DNA of 64,000 nucleotides. It comes from Valencia hispanica. Lineage: Eukaryota > Chordata > Actinopteri > Cyprinodontiformes > Valenciidae. Every line of letters starts with the position of its first letter. The stretch's first letter is position 1. A program made the translations under genes and the position numbers. The stretch covers positions 2,592,001-2,656,000 of the forward strand of contig OY747700.1 in the NCBI GenBank assembly GCA_963556495.2, read 5' to 3'. Below the pieces are notes generated by a model that saw nothing but the letters and a program-made list of their open reading frames with translations, was not told the DNA's origin and made no database searches. This document shows positions 44,215 to 53,775 of the stretch, piece by piece.

Positions 44215-45540
44215 TCATGTTTCAGAGTGGTTAATAATAATCACCAAAACTCGTCTTTTAGAGTCTATTTCCAGGTTGGAGTCGTAGCACGCATATACAA
44301 TCAGCATTGTTGTGTGCGGTAACGGGGTTCTGAATCTCATTTCTAGCCTAATGTTACCACTGCGTACTGGTGACAGTGCTTCACATTGAGCACATGGGTC
44401 AAGATTAAAAGCAAATAATGCATAACCCCTGTTAACATCCTCCCTAGTTACGCATAGGGGGAGATCCTTTAAATGTCTCCCTGTGGATGTAAACAGGTTG
44501 TAATATTCTCACAGAATTACCCTGTTCAAAGTTGGGCTGGAAGGCCTCACCAGGAATCTGTCTGCCTTCACGGGACAGAGCTAGATACTCCATATTATAA
44601 TGGTTGAATGAAAACTGATTCAGATTGCGCGCTCCTGTTAATGCTTGGTGATTGACCATCAAAATAACCACATATTTAGGTGTCATACCCAAGAAAAGGT
44701 TCTCCTGAGTGAATATTCTTGAATGTTCAGGTATAGAGTATGTCTTTACATTAACACGTAATACCGGATACAGGGCATTTCCTTTCAATAATGCGGTCTC
44801 ATGACCGAGCCGTACGGCAGGAGATACAATCACCTTTTTGACAAAGAGAGCTGCACCTAATATCCATAGTTTGAAAGAAGAATCTGCAGCGCCCATAAAA
44901 CAGAACGCATCGCTTGCTCAGGTTAGCTTAATTCTTATGTCAACAGAGTTCAAAAGTAGTCTTTCACAGAATAATATGTCGGCATGAAGCGGTCCTAGCA
45001 GGTGCACCTCTCGAGATTGGGCTGTAAAGGAGGCACGTTGGTTTAATCCTTCATTCGATCCATCAATAGTCTCTGTAGAATCCATTTCACTGGCAGTATC
45101 TTTATAAAAAAGCCCTGCACTGAACTGGCTTTTAAGGATTTGATCTGAATAATTCAGCAGTGTTTCGATCATAGCTCTATAAGGATGCGTGGCGCTGGAC
45201 TGCGATATTAAACGGTTTCCCAAGGGTTACATCTCATTGAGAAAAAATTGTGTTCAGAGGGTAGTTAATTAATCCGACCTTAGCGTCACGAGCCAAGGGG
45301 AAACCGTTAGCATTACACATTTTAACCCTGAGATGGATCAACAAATCATTTAAATTGGTATACGACTCGCCCCCACCAGGGATAAAAATTTTTTATCGGC
45401 CCTCCGTCAGTGATGGCTGAAAGGGGTGAAATTTCTATGTACAACTTATCCTCAATTGACAGTTGAGTCATAGGCGCTGAAAACAAGTCAAGCTCTCCGA
45501 GCATACAGTTTTCCGATTTGACGTGTAGGAGAACCATATT
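44215..45540 (-). pseudogene. Polinton major capsid protein (double jelly-roll), broken
   Basis: Three frames cover the family in order: 45346-45540 (start region, with SAPMTQLSIEDKLYIEISPL), 44918-45223 (RLISQSSATHPYRAMIETLL and FSAGLFYKDTASEM) and 44444-44896 (LWILGAALFVKKVIVSPAV, FLGMTPKYVVILMVNHQALT, LSREGRQIPGEAFQPNFEQG). Sequence back to about 44215 still resembles the C-terminal strand region. Frame breaks fall near 45345-45230, 44905 and 44440. Double jelly-roll capsid proteins are the virion shell subunits of Polintons and related viruses, so the ancestor could probably form particles. Confidence 0.75.
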
Positions 45541-45753
45541 CCTATTCAGTTTAAATATGTCAGAGCCTCTGCTGGACTTCCTTCCCCTCCGCCTGCTCAC
45601 CCCGAATGGTTTCTTTTTCTTTGTTTTGGCTTGTTTTCTAGTCATCCAAAAACGCTCTCCAGGGGGTCTCTTTCGCCCTCGTGTTGATAAGATCATTATT
45701 CCTGAACCTTCCTGAGCGTCAGAATTCTGACCGATCTTGGCCGCGTTTCCCAA
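45541..45753 (-). other. Basic N-terminal extension or separate small frame before the capsid gene
   Basis: The same frame as the capsid start extends upstream and is strongly basic (RKQAKTKKKKPFGVSRRRGR). It could be a separate core-type basic protein fused by loss of a stop, or an N-terminal extension. A methionine followed by VLLHVKSEN at about 45541 is the likelier capsid start. Beyond 45715 a MITE-like sequence begins. Confidence 0.4.
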
Positions 45754-46230
45754 ATGCGATCGTTCTTAAGGACTTAAGAAGGCTCCTAAGAAGGGTTCGG
45801 CTAAGAAGGAGCGCCAAGAAACGGGTGTTTCCCAGAAGCGTTCTTAACTGCCTTCTTAGGAGAACCTTAAGATCAAGCCTAAGAAGCTTCTTAAGAAGCT
45901 CTTAACGGGAGCTGTCAACCGCGGTGGTGCTGAAACTGAATCAATCGATGCCAGGCTAATCGATCACCCACTCCTTTATCAGCGCTGAGTGCAGTCACAC
46001 ACAGCGTTTATAAGAACTTGCGATATTCATGATGAGTACAGAGTTAGTGAATTAGCTTCACATTGTGTGCTGATAACCATATATAGATAAAAGAAAAAGA
46101 AAAGACAAAATAATAAAAAGAAAACAAGTAGCCTAGTTGAGCGCCTACGTGCGTCTCTCCTGCTCAAACAAAGTGTTTGCATGTGGATATAGCATTAAGT
46201 TGATCCCCCTTGAAATCTAATTTTTTTTAG
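45735..46230. mobile_element. MITE-like insertion with repeated TTCTTAAG blocks
   Basis: Starts near GGCCGCGTTTCCCAAATGCGATCGTTCTTAAGG and contains a second GTTTCCCAGAAGCGTTCTTAAC block plus several CTTAAGAAG/CTTCTTAAG units (45770-45905) that can pair with each other. This resembles fish DNA-transposon ends beginning GTTTCCCAAAAGC. The right end could not be fixed. It sits between the capsid region and the small Polinton protein. Confidence 0.45.
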
Positions 46231-46239
46231 ACTTTACTG

Positions 46240-46594
46240 TAGGAGAGATCGATGCTCTTGTCATATTTCTTCAGGGCAGGGACTAGAGCATATGAGAGGT
46301 CTTGAGGTCTCTCAAAATACCCCCCTCTGGAAAACTTGGACCTGGCGTATTCCTCTCATCTTTAAATTTGTCTCCCACCTCATACACAACCTTCCTTAAA
46401 TCAATGTACGAATGCTAATCTGACAGATTATACCATGTATGAGGGTAGACAATTTCACACAGTCCCACTGCACAGTCTCCACTCAGCTCAATAGCCTTGG
46501 CAAGGTCTGTAGTATAATTTGAGCTCGTGTTATCTTTAAATACCTCTCTGCTGGCGTTGGAAGGTAGAGTTACATGGAACCCCTCATTAGACAT
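46240..46594 (-). pseudogene. Polinton small conserved protein of unknown function, one nonsense codon
   Basis: Starts at ATG 46592-46594, overlapping the end of the integrase frame. Readable pieces include TTDLAKAIELSGDCAVGLCE followed by IVYPHTW, a block repeatedly found in Polinton genomes and related integrated elements. A TAG in the middle (about 46412) truncates it after the NLSD residues, and the frame then continues with YIDLRKVVYEVGDK. Its role is not known to me; it has been discussed among virion-associated candidates. Confidence 0.6.
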
Positions 46595-47640
46595 TGTGAA
46601 TTTGACGGAGCAAAAAAGTCATCTAAAGGCTTTGGAGGGCAAGGCTTACTATTTAACCATAGATGGTAGAACCCCCGCTTTATAGTGAATCGACGATCTG
46701 TGTGTGCTTTAAACGGTTTTGAGGGCGATATTATTTCACACTCAACATCTGATGCTCTGACCCAACTGTTGAACTTTTCATGCCAATTTCTCCACACAAA
46801 GACTTGGTCCTCCCAGTTGACACCCCGTCGCTTTAGAATCTTGTCCACATTATACACCCGATCACCATCAATTTTCACTTTCTGCAATTCAGCCTCATAA
46901 AATGAATCTTCTATTGGGTCACGATCGTAATCCACTAACTTGTACACAGGGGGGTATCGGTGTATGCATCGATCAACCGTGAATATTTTATCTGTGAAGC
47001 TATTCTCATATTTCTTATCAAATACCCCTCGCAGCTTTGTTGTTCTAACCAGATCCCCTTTCTTAAACTTTGTCTTTATTTTACCACAGTCTTTCGATGG
47101 GGTGGTGCAATGGAGGTTTTTCATGACTTGAGGAGTATTCTCTGACGTCACTTGCAAAGGAGTCATCTTAATGCTTGAGTGGAAGCTGTGGTTGTAACTC
47201 TCCACTAGTTTTCGAAGGACGTCGATGTACCGGAGGGTATTATTAACAGTGAAATATCTCCACATTCTACCCTTCAGAGTGCGATTGAAGCGCTCAACAA
47301 CAGATGCCTTTAGATCACTGGCTGTACTAAAGTGGGTAATACCATATTTCTTCATCAATAACTTCATATGTTTATTATAAAACTCTTTTCCAGCATCCGT
47401 CTGTAAACTGATTCAAACCCCTTAACTACCTCACCTCCAGTCTTTCTCTTTAAAGCACGTACATACGCCTTTTTTGAAAACACATCAATCACCATTAGCA
47501 AATAGTTCAATCCATCGATATGTGTCGCCAAGGCTTGCATGTCACATAAGTCGGCCTGGAATTGCTTTAAAGGAACAGGGGGCAGGATTTGTAAATAAAA
47601 TAAACATCCATGTCCAGTTTTTTAATGCTGTTGGGTGATG
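46570..47640 (-). pseudogene. Polinton retroviral-type integrase (one frame break)
   Basis: DDE integrase that would insert the element's DNA. The frame 46570-47367 carries the third catalytic residue in DLKASVVERFNRTLKGRMWR and the helix YNHSFHSSIKMTPLQV. A C-terminal domain follows with a KKGDLVRTTK SH3-like strand and the EDSFYEAELQKV chromodomain-like strand. The upstream part, 47400-47640, shows QFQADLCDMQALATH (first Asp) and MVIDVFSKKAYVRALK in another frame. The second Asp block falls at the frame break near 47390-47400. The zinc-binding N-terminal domain was not found, as the GC-rich repeat begins at 47640. Confidence 0.8.
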
Positions 47641-48060
47641 AAGCCTTATAAACCAAAAAGAATGAGCCCACCCACGTATCGCTCCATTTTCTTAAACTGG
47701 CTGTGTGCTGCAAAATGTGCTGCAGTTCAGGGCCCCAATTTCCCGCGCTGTCCTACTGCTGTGATGGCAATTGACACTGCTTGCGCGTTCTCGACAGCTT
47801 TAAAAGAGAAAGAAAAATTTAATTGTGAGAATGGATTCTTCTCTTCTGCAACTGGGAAACGACCAAGGACGACTCACAGCCCACTAAAAAGTGGCACTAA
47901 GAAAAAGAAGTATGTCACTGTGAAGAGGTATGTTTTTTTGTGAAACGTTTATGCGCCCTCCCGTGCGGCTGGCTGCAGTTACTTGCAGCGCCGGCCGCGT
48001 CGCTCGTGAGTTTCGTTTCGTCATTCTGCCTCCTGTTCCTTTAAGGGTTTGGTTACAAAA
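47640..48060. repeat. Unclassified GC-rich dispersed repeat, copy 2
   Basis: Inverted copy of the repeat at the window start. An open frame at 47635-47943 contains KRPRTTHSPLKSGTKKKKYV and ends at a donor-like AAGAG|GTATGT. This could be chance or a captured exon; the copy at 1-375 does not keep the frame. Position inside the Polinton suggests it inserted there. Confidence 0.5.
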
Positions 48061-48430
48061 ACATGATTGCAGGGAAACTTTACTTGCGTGGGTTTAGGTT
48101 TCCTCCCTTGAAAGAAAATCTTTTACTTTTTCGACACCAATCACCCGCCCTTCTCTGTCCTGTAAGCACCTTCTCAATCTGTCAATACCCCCATAGCTCC
48201 CCGGATGGGCGGGGTCATAGTATGCATTGCTCAACACCCTCTGTTCTGAAATTTTCTGTCAAATGATAATACAGGAGAACGTCTACTGTAATTTAACCCA
48301 TGTATCAATTAATCAAATAGATGAGCCAAATGATTGGATCTAAGTTTTCTTTTATTACAAGCTTAAAACCATAGTATCTCAGCAAAGGATTAAAAATAAA
48401 AAGATATGAGGATTAATCCTCGTCCATTAG
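48061..48430. other. No gene recognised; possible polyadenylation region
   Basis: Contains CTTTTATTACAAGC near 48349-48362, i.e. GTAATAAAAG on the minus strand, which may serve as the polyadenylation signal for the adjacent minus-strand gene. Otherwise nothing was recognised. Confidence 0.3.
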
Positions 48431-49935
48431 CTCTAGGCATTGATGCTGCAACTGACCGGGATGGTTAATTTGACACCCATAACAGTAAGCTTTCTGATAA
48501 GCCGCACTGGTCATGTGAAATAGATGCAAGAACAGCAATCTTTACAGCCTTGATGAACCTGGATGACATCAAACCATCCACCTCCTCCCAGCCGTCAACC
48601 TCAACCAGAGAAGCAGCCACCTCATCCTGAGGCGTGCACCCGTGTTCCGAGGTCGTGCATTCCGACATGTCAAGGGTCCCTCCACTGAGGGGCGCTGAAG
48701 GTCCATCACAGTCTCCCTCGAGCTCGGGCATAGGCATCGGAGTAGAAGTAGACAGAGAGGCCCTTACACGGTGAGGTTTCAGAGTAGGCAGACGATAGTA
48801 GTTGAAATGAGGGTGACCCGCGCCCCCAGCTTCAGGGGTGTATGATCCCTATACCCAAGCGTCGGGCTGGGCATCTGCAGGCAGAATCTCCGAGAGGGAG
48901 AACACAGGGGATGGTGGCAAGTAGCACGGCGAGAGCGATGAAATTGACGGTGGGTCCGCCCAGGGCTCTGGGGGTCTTTTGAACGTCTTGACTCCGATCT
49001 CCTTCATGTCTGCATCGATTCCTGGGAGACGGATGGATGCCTGCTCACACCAGCTATCGAACACTCTTATGGAGAAACCTTATATGCACCAGCATGCTAA
49101 CACACACATAGATGTGGGGTCTCTGATGTTTAAGGATATATTATTGGGCTGAGGTTATCATTACTAGAGCTTGATTAATCGGTACCATGAGTTTTTCTGT
49201 GACATTGTTGTTGTATTTTTATATCCATTCTTGTCTGATGTGGTTGTGTAGTTCTTAGTTCACGATGTTTGGTTTGTTTTGTCAATGTTCCTTTTTCGTG
49301 TTTTGTTTTGTTTTTCCCCTCTCTCTGCCGTCCTGTGGGTATGGAGGCAGACTTTGATGTTTTCCTGTGTTTTCTTTGTTCCCTTTCCTCTCTTGTATTT
49401 TCAACTTACCCTCTCTCATGACATTTTGTTTCCTACCTCTCTTCTTCCTTTCTTCCCCTTAATTTTCCGTCTCCGTGTCAATAACATCAGGAAATAATAC
49501 CCCCAGCAATTCATAATAAAGATTTTTCACACATATATCAAGTGGAGGACTATAGTTAAAGCTGTACTGCTCCGCTTGTGAAAGTAAATCTGTTGGGCTT
49601 CTACTTGGTGCTCAGACACCAATTCTGAGCTCCACACTGCCAAACAAGACACTTAAAAAAAAGAAAGAAATCGACGGTGGGTGATATGGGTTAGCGTAAC
49701 CGAACCCCTCAGGTGATGACGGAGCGGTCAACGGCTCACACGGCTGGACGACCCCCCAGTATGACGGTAGAGTGGTCTGCCTGACGAATCCCCCTATATC
49801 GATCGTCTTGGAGCTGAGGACCAGGAGGTTTATATAGGAACCTAGCGTATGGGGTGGGGCCAGCAGACTTGTCGGGACATGTTCAGCAAGGGGGTGTGAT
49901 AGATACAGCGAATACAAAGCAGAGCAGGGGCTTGT
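48427..49935 (-). pseudogene. Polinton-associated proline-rich protein with C-terminal Cys/His motif, split by L1 tail
   Basis: Outside the L1 insert, minus-strand frames at 49683-49938 and 48849-48955 join across the target duplication into a proline- and serine-rich region. After a stop and frame change, 48465-48737 continues with acidic DGWEEVDGLMSSRFIKAVKI. A further frame change near 48490 gives a C-terminal C-x2-C...H...H-x-C pattern ending close to TAA at 48418-48420. I do not know its function. Placement beside the integrase side and the terminal motif suggest a Polinton accessory protein, perhaps a minor virion component, but a host gene is not excluded. Confidence 0.4.
48956..49666 (+). 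mobile_element. L1/Tx1-like LINE, 5'-truncated copy 3 with target duplication
   Basis: 711 bases of the family's 3' end, ending in an A-rich tail (TTAAAAAAAAGAAA). The 16-base flanks GAAATTGACGGTGGGT (48940-48955) and GAAATCGACGGTGGGT (49667-49682) differ at one position and form a target-site duplication. This proves retrotransposition by target-primed reverse transcription with 5' truncation into the Polinton-region gene. Confidence 0.9.
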
Positions 49936-50369
49936 CAAATGACGATTGGTGGACTGTTTTTATCAGGCTTTATCTGTAACTTTGATAGTTTGGTAGGTTT
50001 CTTATTTTCAGCTTAAAGCAACCAGGTTTAAAGTGATGTTTTTTTCCTAATCTGTTTATTTAAAGGCAGGGTGATTGAGCATTTTAAAATAAACAAAAGG
50101 ATGAGCATCTGATTTAGGTGGGTGAGTGAATTCTCTTTTTAGTGCTCACAAGTTTAATTTATCATGGTTGAATTGGTTGAAACATATGTAACGGTAGATC
50201 TAGAGTGCTGGAGCTAATGTTTAAACAGCTAAAAAAGCACCTTTTAGCTGTTTAATATACAATAGCATGCTCGAGGAGCCATGTTGAGACAAAGCCCAGG
50301 TACAAACATGCCCAGACAAAACCTAGACTATTAAAGGGACTTGTTTGGACATGTTCTGATGACACGGAG
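49936..50369. other. No gene recognised
   Basis: Unclassified sequence between the Polinton remnant and the minisatellite. Confidence 0.35.
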
Positions 50370-51850
50370 GGGATAGATTAAAACTGTAGGGGGCACTATT
50401 TATACATTTTGATGTAACACTATTTCTGGACCACTAGAGGGAGCCATTTATACAACTGGTTGTAATGTTAACTTTGAACCACTAGGGGCACTATACGAGT
50501 TTGTACCATTAAATTAAAAACAGCAGGGGGGAACCATTTATTAAATAAAGTGTCATACTATTTTTTGATCCCCTAGGGGAGCAATTTATACAATTGGGTG
50601 TAATGTTAATTTCGAACCACTAGGGGCACTTTTTATACATTTTGGTGTAATACTGTTTATTGGACCACTAGGGGCATTATTTATACAATAGGCTGTAATG
50701 TTATTTTGAACCACTAGAGGGAGCCATTGATACATTTTGGTTTAATACTATTTCTGGACCACTAGAGGGAGCCATTTACACAATTGGGTGTAATATTAAT
50801 TTTGAACCACTAGGGGCACTATTTATACATTTGAACCACTAGCGGCATCATTCATACAATGGACTTTAATGTTAAAATCCATGTTTCTCTTTAATGTCCA
50901 CTACAGGGAGCCAGTAATGCCATCCATCTATCCATTTTCTTCCGCTTTTTCGGGGTCGGGCCACGGGGGCAGCAGCTTAAGCAAGGACACCCAGACTTCC
51001 CTCTCCCCACCCACTTGTTCCAGCTCCTCGGGAGGAATCCCAAGGCGTTCCCAGGCCAGCCGAGAAACATAGTCCCTCCAGCGTGTCCTGGGTCTTCCCC
51101 TGGGCCTCCTCCCGGTGAGACGTGCCCGAAACACCTCACCGGGGAGGCGTCCAGGAGGCATCCTGACCAGATGCCCAAGCCACCTAAAGTGACTCCTCTC
51201 GATGTGGAGGAGCAGCGGCTCTACTCTGAGCCCCTCCGGATGACTGAGCTTCTCACCCTATTTCTAAGGGAGAGCCCAGACACTCTGCGAAGGAAACTCA
51301 TTCAGCCGCTTGTATCCGTGATCTCGTTCTTTCGCTCACCACCCAGAGTTCGTGACCATAGATGAGGGTAGGAACGTAGATCGACCGGTAAATCGAGAGC
51401 TTCACCTTTCGGCTCAGCTCACTCATCACCACGACAGACCGGTACAGTGCCCGCCTAACTGCAGATGCCCTACCAATCCGTCTATCGAGCTCCCGCTCCA
51501 TTTTTACCTCATTCGTGAAGAAGCCATTAATACATTTTGGTGTAATACTATTTCTGGACCACTAGAATTTATTATACAATTTATACAATTGGGTGTAATA
51601 TTAATTTCGAGCCACTAGGGGCATTATTTATACATTTGGGTGTAATGTTAAATTTGAACCACTAGGGGCACTACTTCTACAATCGGATTTAATACTATTT
51701 TTGAACCACTAGAGGGAGCCATGTATACAATTGGATGTAATACTATTTTTGAACCACTAGAGGGATTTATACATTTTGGTGTAGCATTAGTTTCGAACTA
51801 CTAGGTGCAGTATTTATAGAACAGGGTGCAGTATCTGACATTGGCTCCTA
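50370..51850. repeat. Minisatellite of ~47-48-bp units with CCACTAG cores
   Basis: At least 15 units. CCAC starts of the core lie at 50431, 50479, 50617, 50665, 50711, 50759, 50807, 50836, 50898, 51559, 51612, 51659, 51706 and 51754, with weaker units near 50570 and 51797. Two core types recur: CCACTAGAGGGAGCCATTTA and CCACTAGGGGCACTATTTAT. Both are followed by TACA(A/T)TTGGGTGTAAT or similar. The core resembles the CTCF binding consensus. A Rex3/RTE LINE tail splits the array. Confidence 0.85.
50925..51515 (-). mobile_element. Rex3/RTE-clade LINE 3' end
   Basis: The minus-strand frames encode the C-terminus of an RTE-type protein: RELDRRIGRASAVRRALYRS, KLSIYRSIYVPTLIYGHELW (51298-51501), then GEVFRARLTGRRPRGRPRTR, WRDYVSRLAWERLGIPPEEL and LLPPWPDPEKAEENG (50928-51161). 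The element ends with AGAAAATGGATAGATGGATGG, the short-tandem tail typical of Rex3/RTE. RT and endonuclease cores are missing. The flanks AGCCAGTAAT and AGCCATTAAT in the minisatellite are a probable target duplication. Confidence 0.85.
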
Positions 51851-51879
51851 GGGGGCACTGTGTGACCCAGAAGGGGCCG

Positions 51880-51945
51880 TACAGGAACCGGAAGAGTTTG
51901 AACCGGAACCGGAAGGACGGGGCCACCGGAACCGGAAGGGTGGGG
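51880..51945 (+). repeat. Clustered GGAACCGGAAG direct repeats
   Basis: GGAACCGGAAG-type units occur at about 51892, 51909 (as GAACCGGAACCGGAAGG) and 51929. The ACCGGAAG core is the consensus of ETS-family transcription factors, so a regulatory cluster is possible. A short tandem-repeat origin is equally likely. Confidence 0.4.
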
Positions 51946-53362
51946 CATATGCTGGTAGGTGGGCGTGGCCTATATGTTTTCTTTCTGCTGGGTGTGGCCT
52001 TTTTTGATAGGTGGGCATGGTACCTCATTTGCATTTACACAGGTAGTGGTCTAGACTATCCCTCACAACATTAGGAAATTGCTGCAGTAGTTTATGCAAA
52101 CATTAAATAAACATTTCTAAGCCTACAATGAATAAAAATAAGAAATAAAATGGGGTAAACACATTAATATATACATGAGAGCAGGTTATGATCAGAGCAA
52201 AAATCACACAGGTGCAAAAACACAACACAGGTTCGTATGACTGAAACAGAGCTAGTGGTGGGAACAGTCTGAGGGTTATTGTTCATGAGTCCAACAGCAG
52301 AGAAGAAACTTTCAGCTCAGAGTTCATCATCATGATCCAGTCAGAGTCTCTTTAAACTCAAACTGCTGCAGCTTCAACCTCTGAGGATCATCAGGACACA
52401 GATCAGCTTCTCTCCTGTAGCAAAGATCATCATCACCTCCACCTGCAGAGAGAAGAAGGATGAAGAGAGGAGATCAGTGAGTGTTTCCAGCCTCTCTCCA
52501 TCAGCTGTCAGTCAGTGATGCAGCACATCCAGTAGAAAGAGCAGCTGTGGAGCGTAGCCAGCTTCCTTTCAGCTCTCATGTTAACGTGTTGGACTGAACA
52601 CACTGAGCTCCAAGCTCACACAGCTGCACACACTTTTAGCATCAAGTCTGCTTCCTCTGCAGGTTTCACTCAAGTCCACAGTGGAAACAAACTGCTGAGT
52701 CATGAAGGCTTCATTACTGCACCAACACTGTAGTGATGGATTTCCTGCTGCTCCATCTAAACACACAAACTCTGGCTGTTGATGAACATCTCATCTGCTT
52801 CTGAATGATCAGCTGACTAATAAACATGGAGGCTGTCCCTGAACACATCTGGATGAAGCTAAGGACAGAAGGACACATGTCCAGATGTGATGAGTGGACT
52901 TCAGCAGAGCTTCTGCTCTGTAGAAACACCACATGGTTACTAAATGGAACCATGGTTTGTGAAATAAGAGGCAGTGATTTCCAGGCTGCAGTCAGACTGA
53001 TCTCAGATCTGTGACAAAGATGAAACTGATCAGTTGTTTCCTGTTGAAATGAGAGAACAAACAGATCTGAGATCAGATCTGATGCTCCCACAGTTTGATG
53101 AATGAGGACCACTGTCTCTATACATGTTGGAAGGCTGGCAGCTGGAATCCAGCTGGATTTCCTGGAGACATGAACACAACAAGCTTCTGGCTCATCTGAT
53201 TGGCTCACAGTCGTCTCTGTGTCCAATCAGGAAGCCTGTCACCATCTCCTCCCACTGAGAAGCTGCAGCTTTACTGGAAACACTGGATCGGTGCTTTGAT
53301 ACTAACTGGGTTTAGTTCAATACTGCTGACAGCAGCTGGACTCACTCCAACCATCTACTGAC
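51946..53362. other. No gene recognised; flank of NLR-like exon
   Basis: GAAG/CTTC-rich non-coding sequence at 52260-53300, reminiscent of the intronic or 3' sequence of fish NLR genes (CATCATCACCTCCACCTGCAGAG, CAGCTCTCATG). The frame at 52714-53226 on the minus strand has no recognisable motif and is probably spurious. Confidence 0.3.
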
Positions 53363-53519
53363 CTCAGAGTCTCTACAAGATCCTTCAGCTGCTCAACATC
53401 TGACTCCTTCAGGTTGTTGTGGCTCAGGTCCAGTTCTGTCAGATGGGAGGGGTTGGACTTCAGAGCTGAGGCCAGAGAAGCACAGCTAATCTCTGACAAA
53501 TTGCATAGCATCAATCTGA
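53363..53519 (-). pseudogene. NLR (NLRC3-like) leucine-rich-repeat exon, isolated
   Basis: The minus strand shows an acceptor TTTATTCTTTATTCAG, then [20 protein letters not shown] and [20 protein letters not shown], then a donor CTGAG|GTCAGT at 53362. This is one exon-sized LRR pair of the teleost NLR family (FISNA-NACHT-LRR), intracellular innate immune receptors expanded to hundreds of genes in fish. The consensus LxxLxLxxNxL is intact and both splice sites look usable. No NACHT domain, further LRR exons or B30.2 exon is seen within the window; transposons occupy the upstream side. It may be a relic or one exon of a gene with large introns. Confidence 0.7.
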
Positions 53520-53775
53520 ATAAAGAATAAAACATGTGAGCTGAAGCCAACAGGATGTAGGTTAAAACTGAAATATGAACAAATGGTGAAAATGCAGAAA
53601 TCTAACTTCACTGAATGTAAAAGTCACAGAAACATGATGAACTGATGTCTGATATTTGTCACTCCTGGACAGGATGTTTCTAATTTTAGCAATATTCCGG
53701 AGGTGAAAGAAGGAAATCCTAGAAACCTGTTTAATATGGGATTTGAATGTCATGTCTTGGTCAAAAGTAACACAG

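Larger units (their letters stand above)
42000..49935. mobile_element. Polinton/Maverick (virus-like DNA transposon) fossil
   Basis: Six hallmark Polinton genes are recognisable within 8 kb: protein-primed family B DNA polymerase (C-terminus), packaging ATPase, adenovirus-type cysteine protease, double jelly-roll major capsid protein, a small conserved protein and a retroviral-type integrase. The first two are on the plus strand and the rest on the minus strand. Polintons are normally 15-20 kb with long terminal inverted repeats; neither terminus was identified and most of the polymerase is missing. All genes except the ATPase carry visible breaks, and four younger repeats (SINE, MITE, GC-rich repeat, L1 tail) lie inside. 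It is an inactive remnant. Confidence 0.85.

Noticed and set aside
47635..47943. 102-codon frame with a basic end as a host exon
   Set aside because: Belongs to a repeat found also at the window start, where the frame is not kept.
50370..51850. CRISPR-like array
   Set aside because: Units are direct, nearly contiguous and diverged, with no constant repeat alternating with unique spacers, and the genome is vertebrate.
52714..53226. 170-codon minus-strand open frame near the NLR exon
   Set aside because: No recognisable motif and composition like the flanking non-coding DNA. It could be an NLR-gene flank, but coding is not supported.
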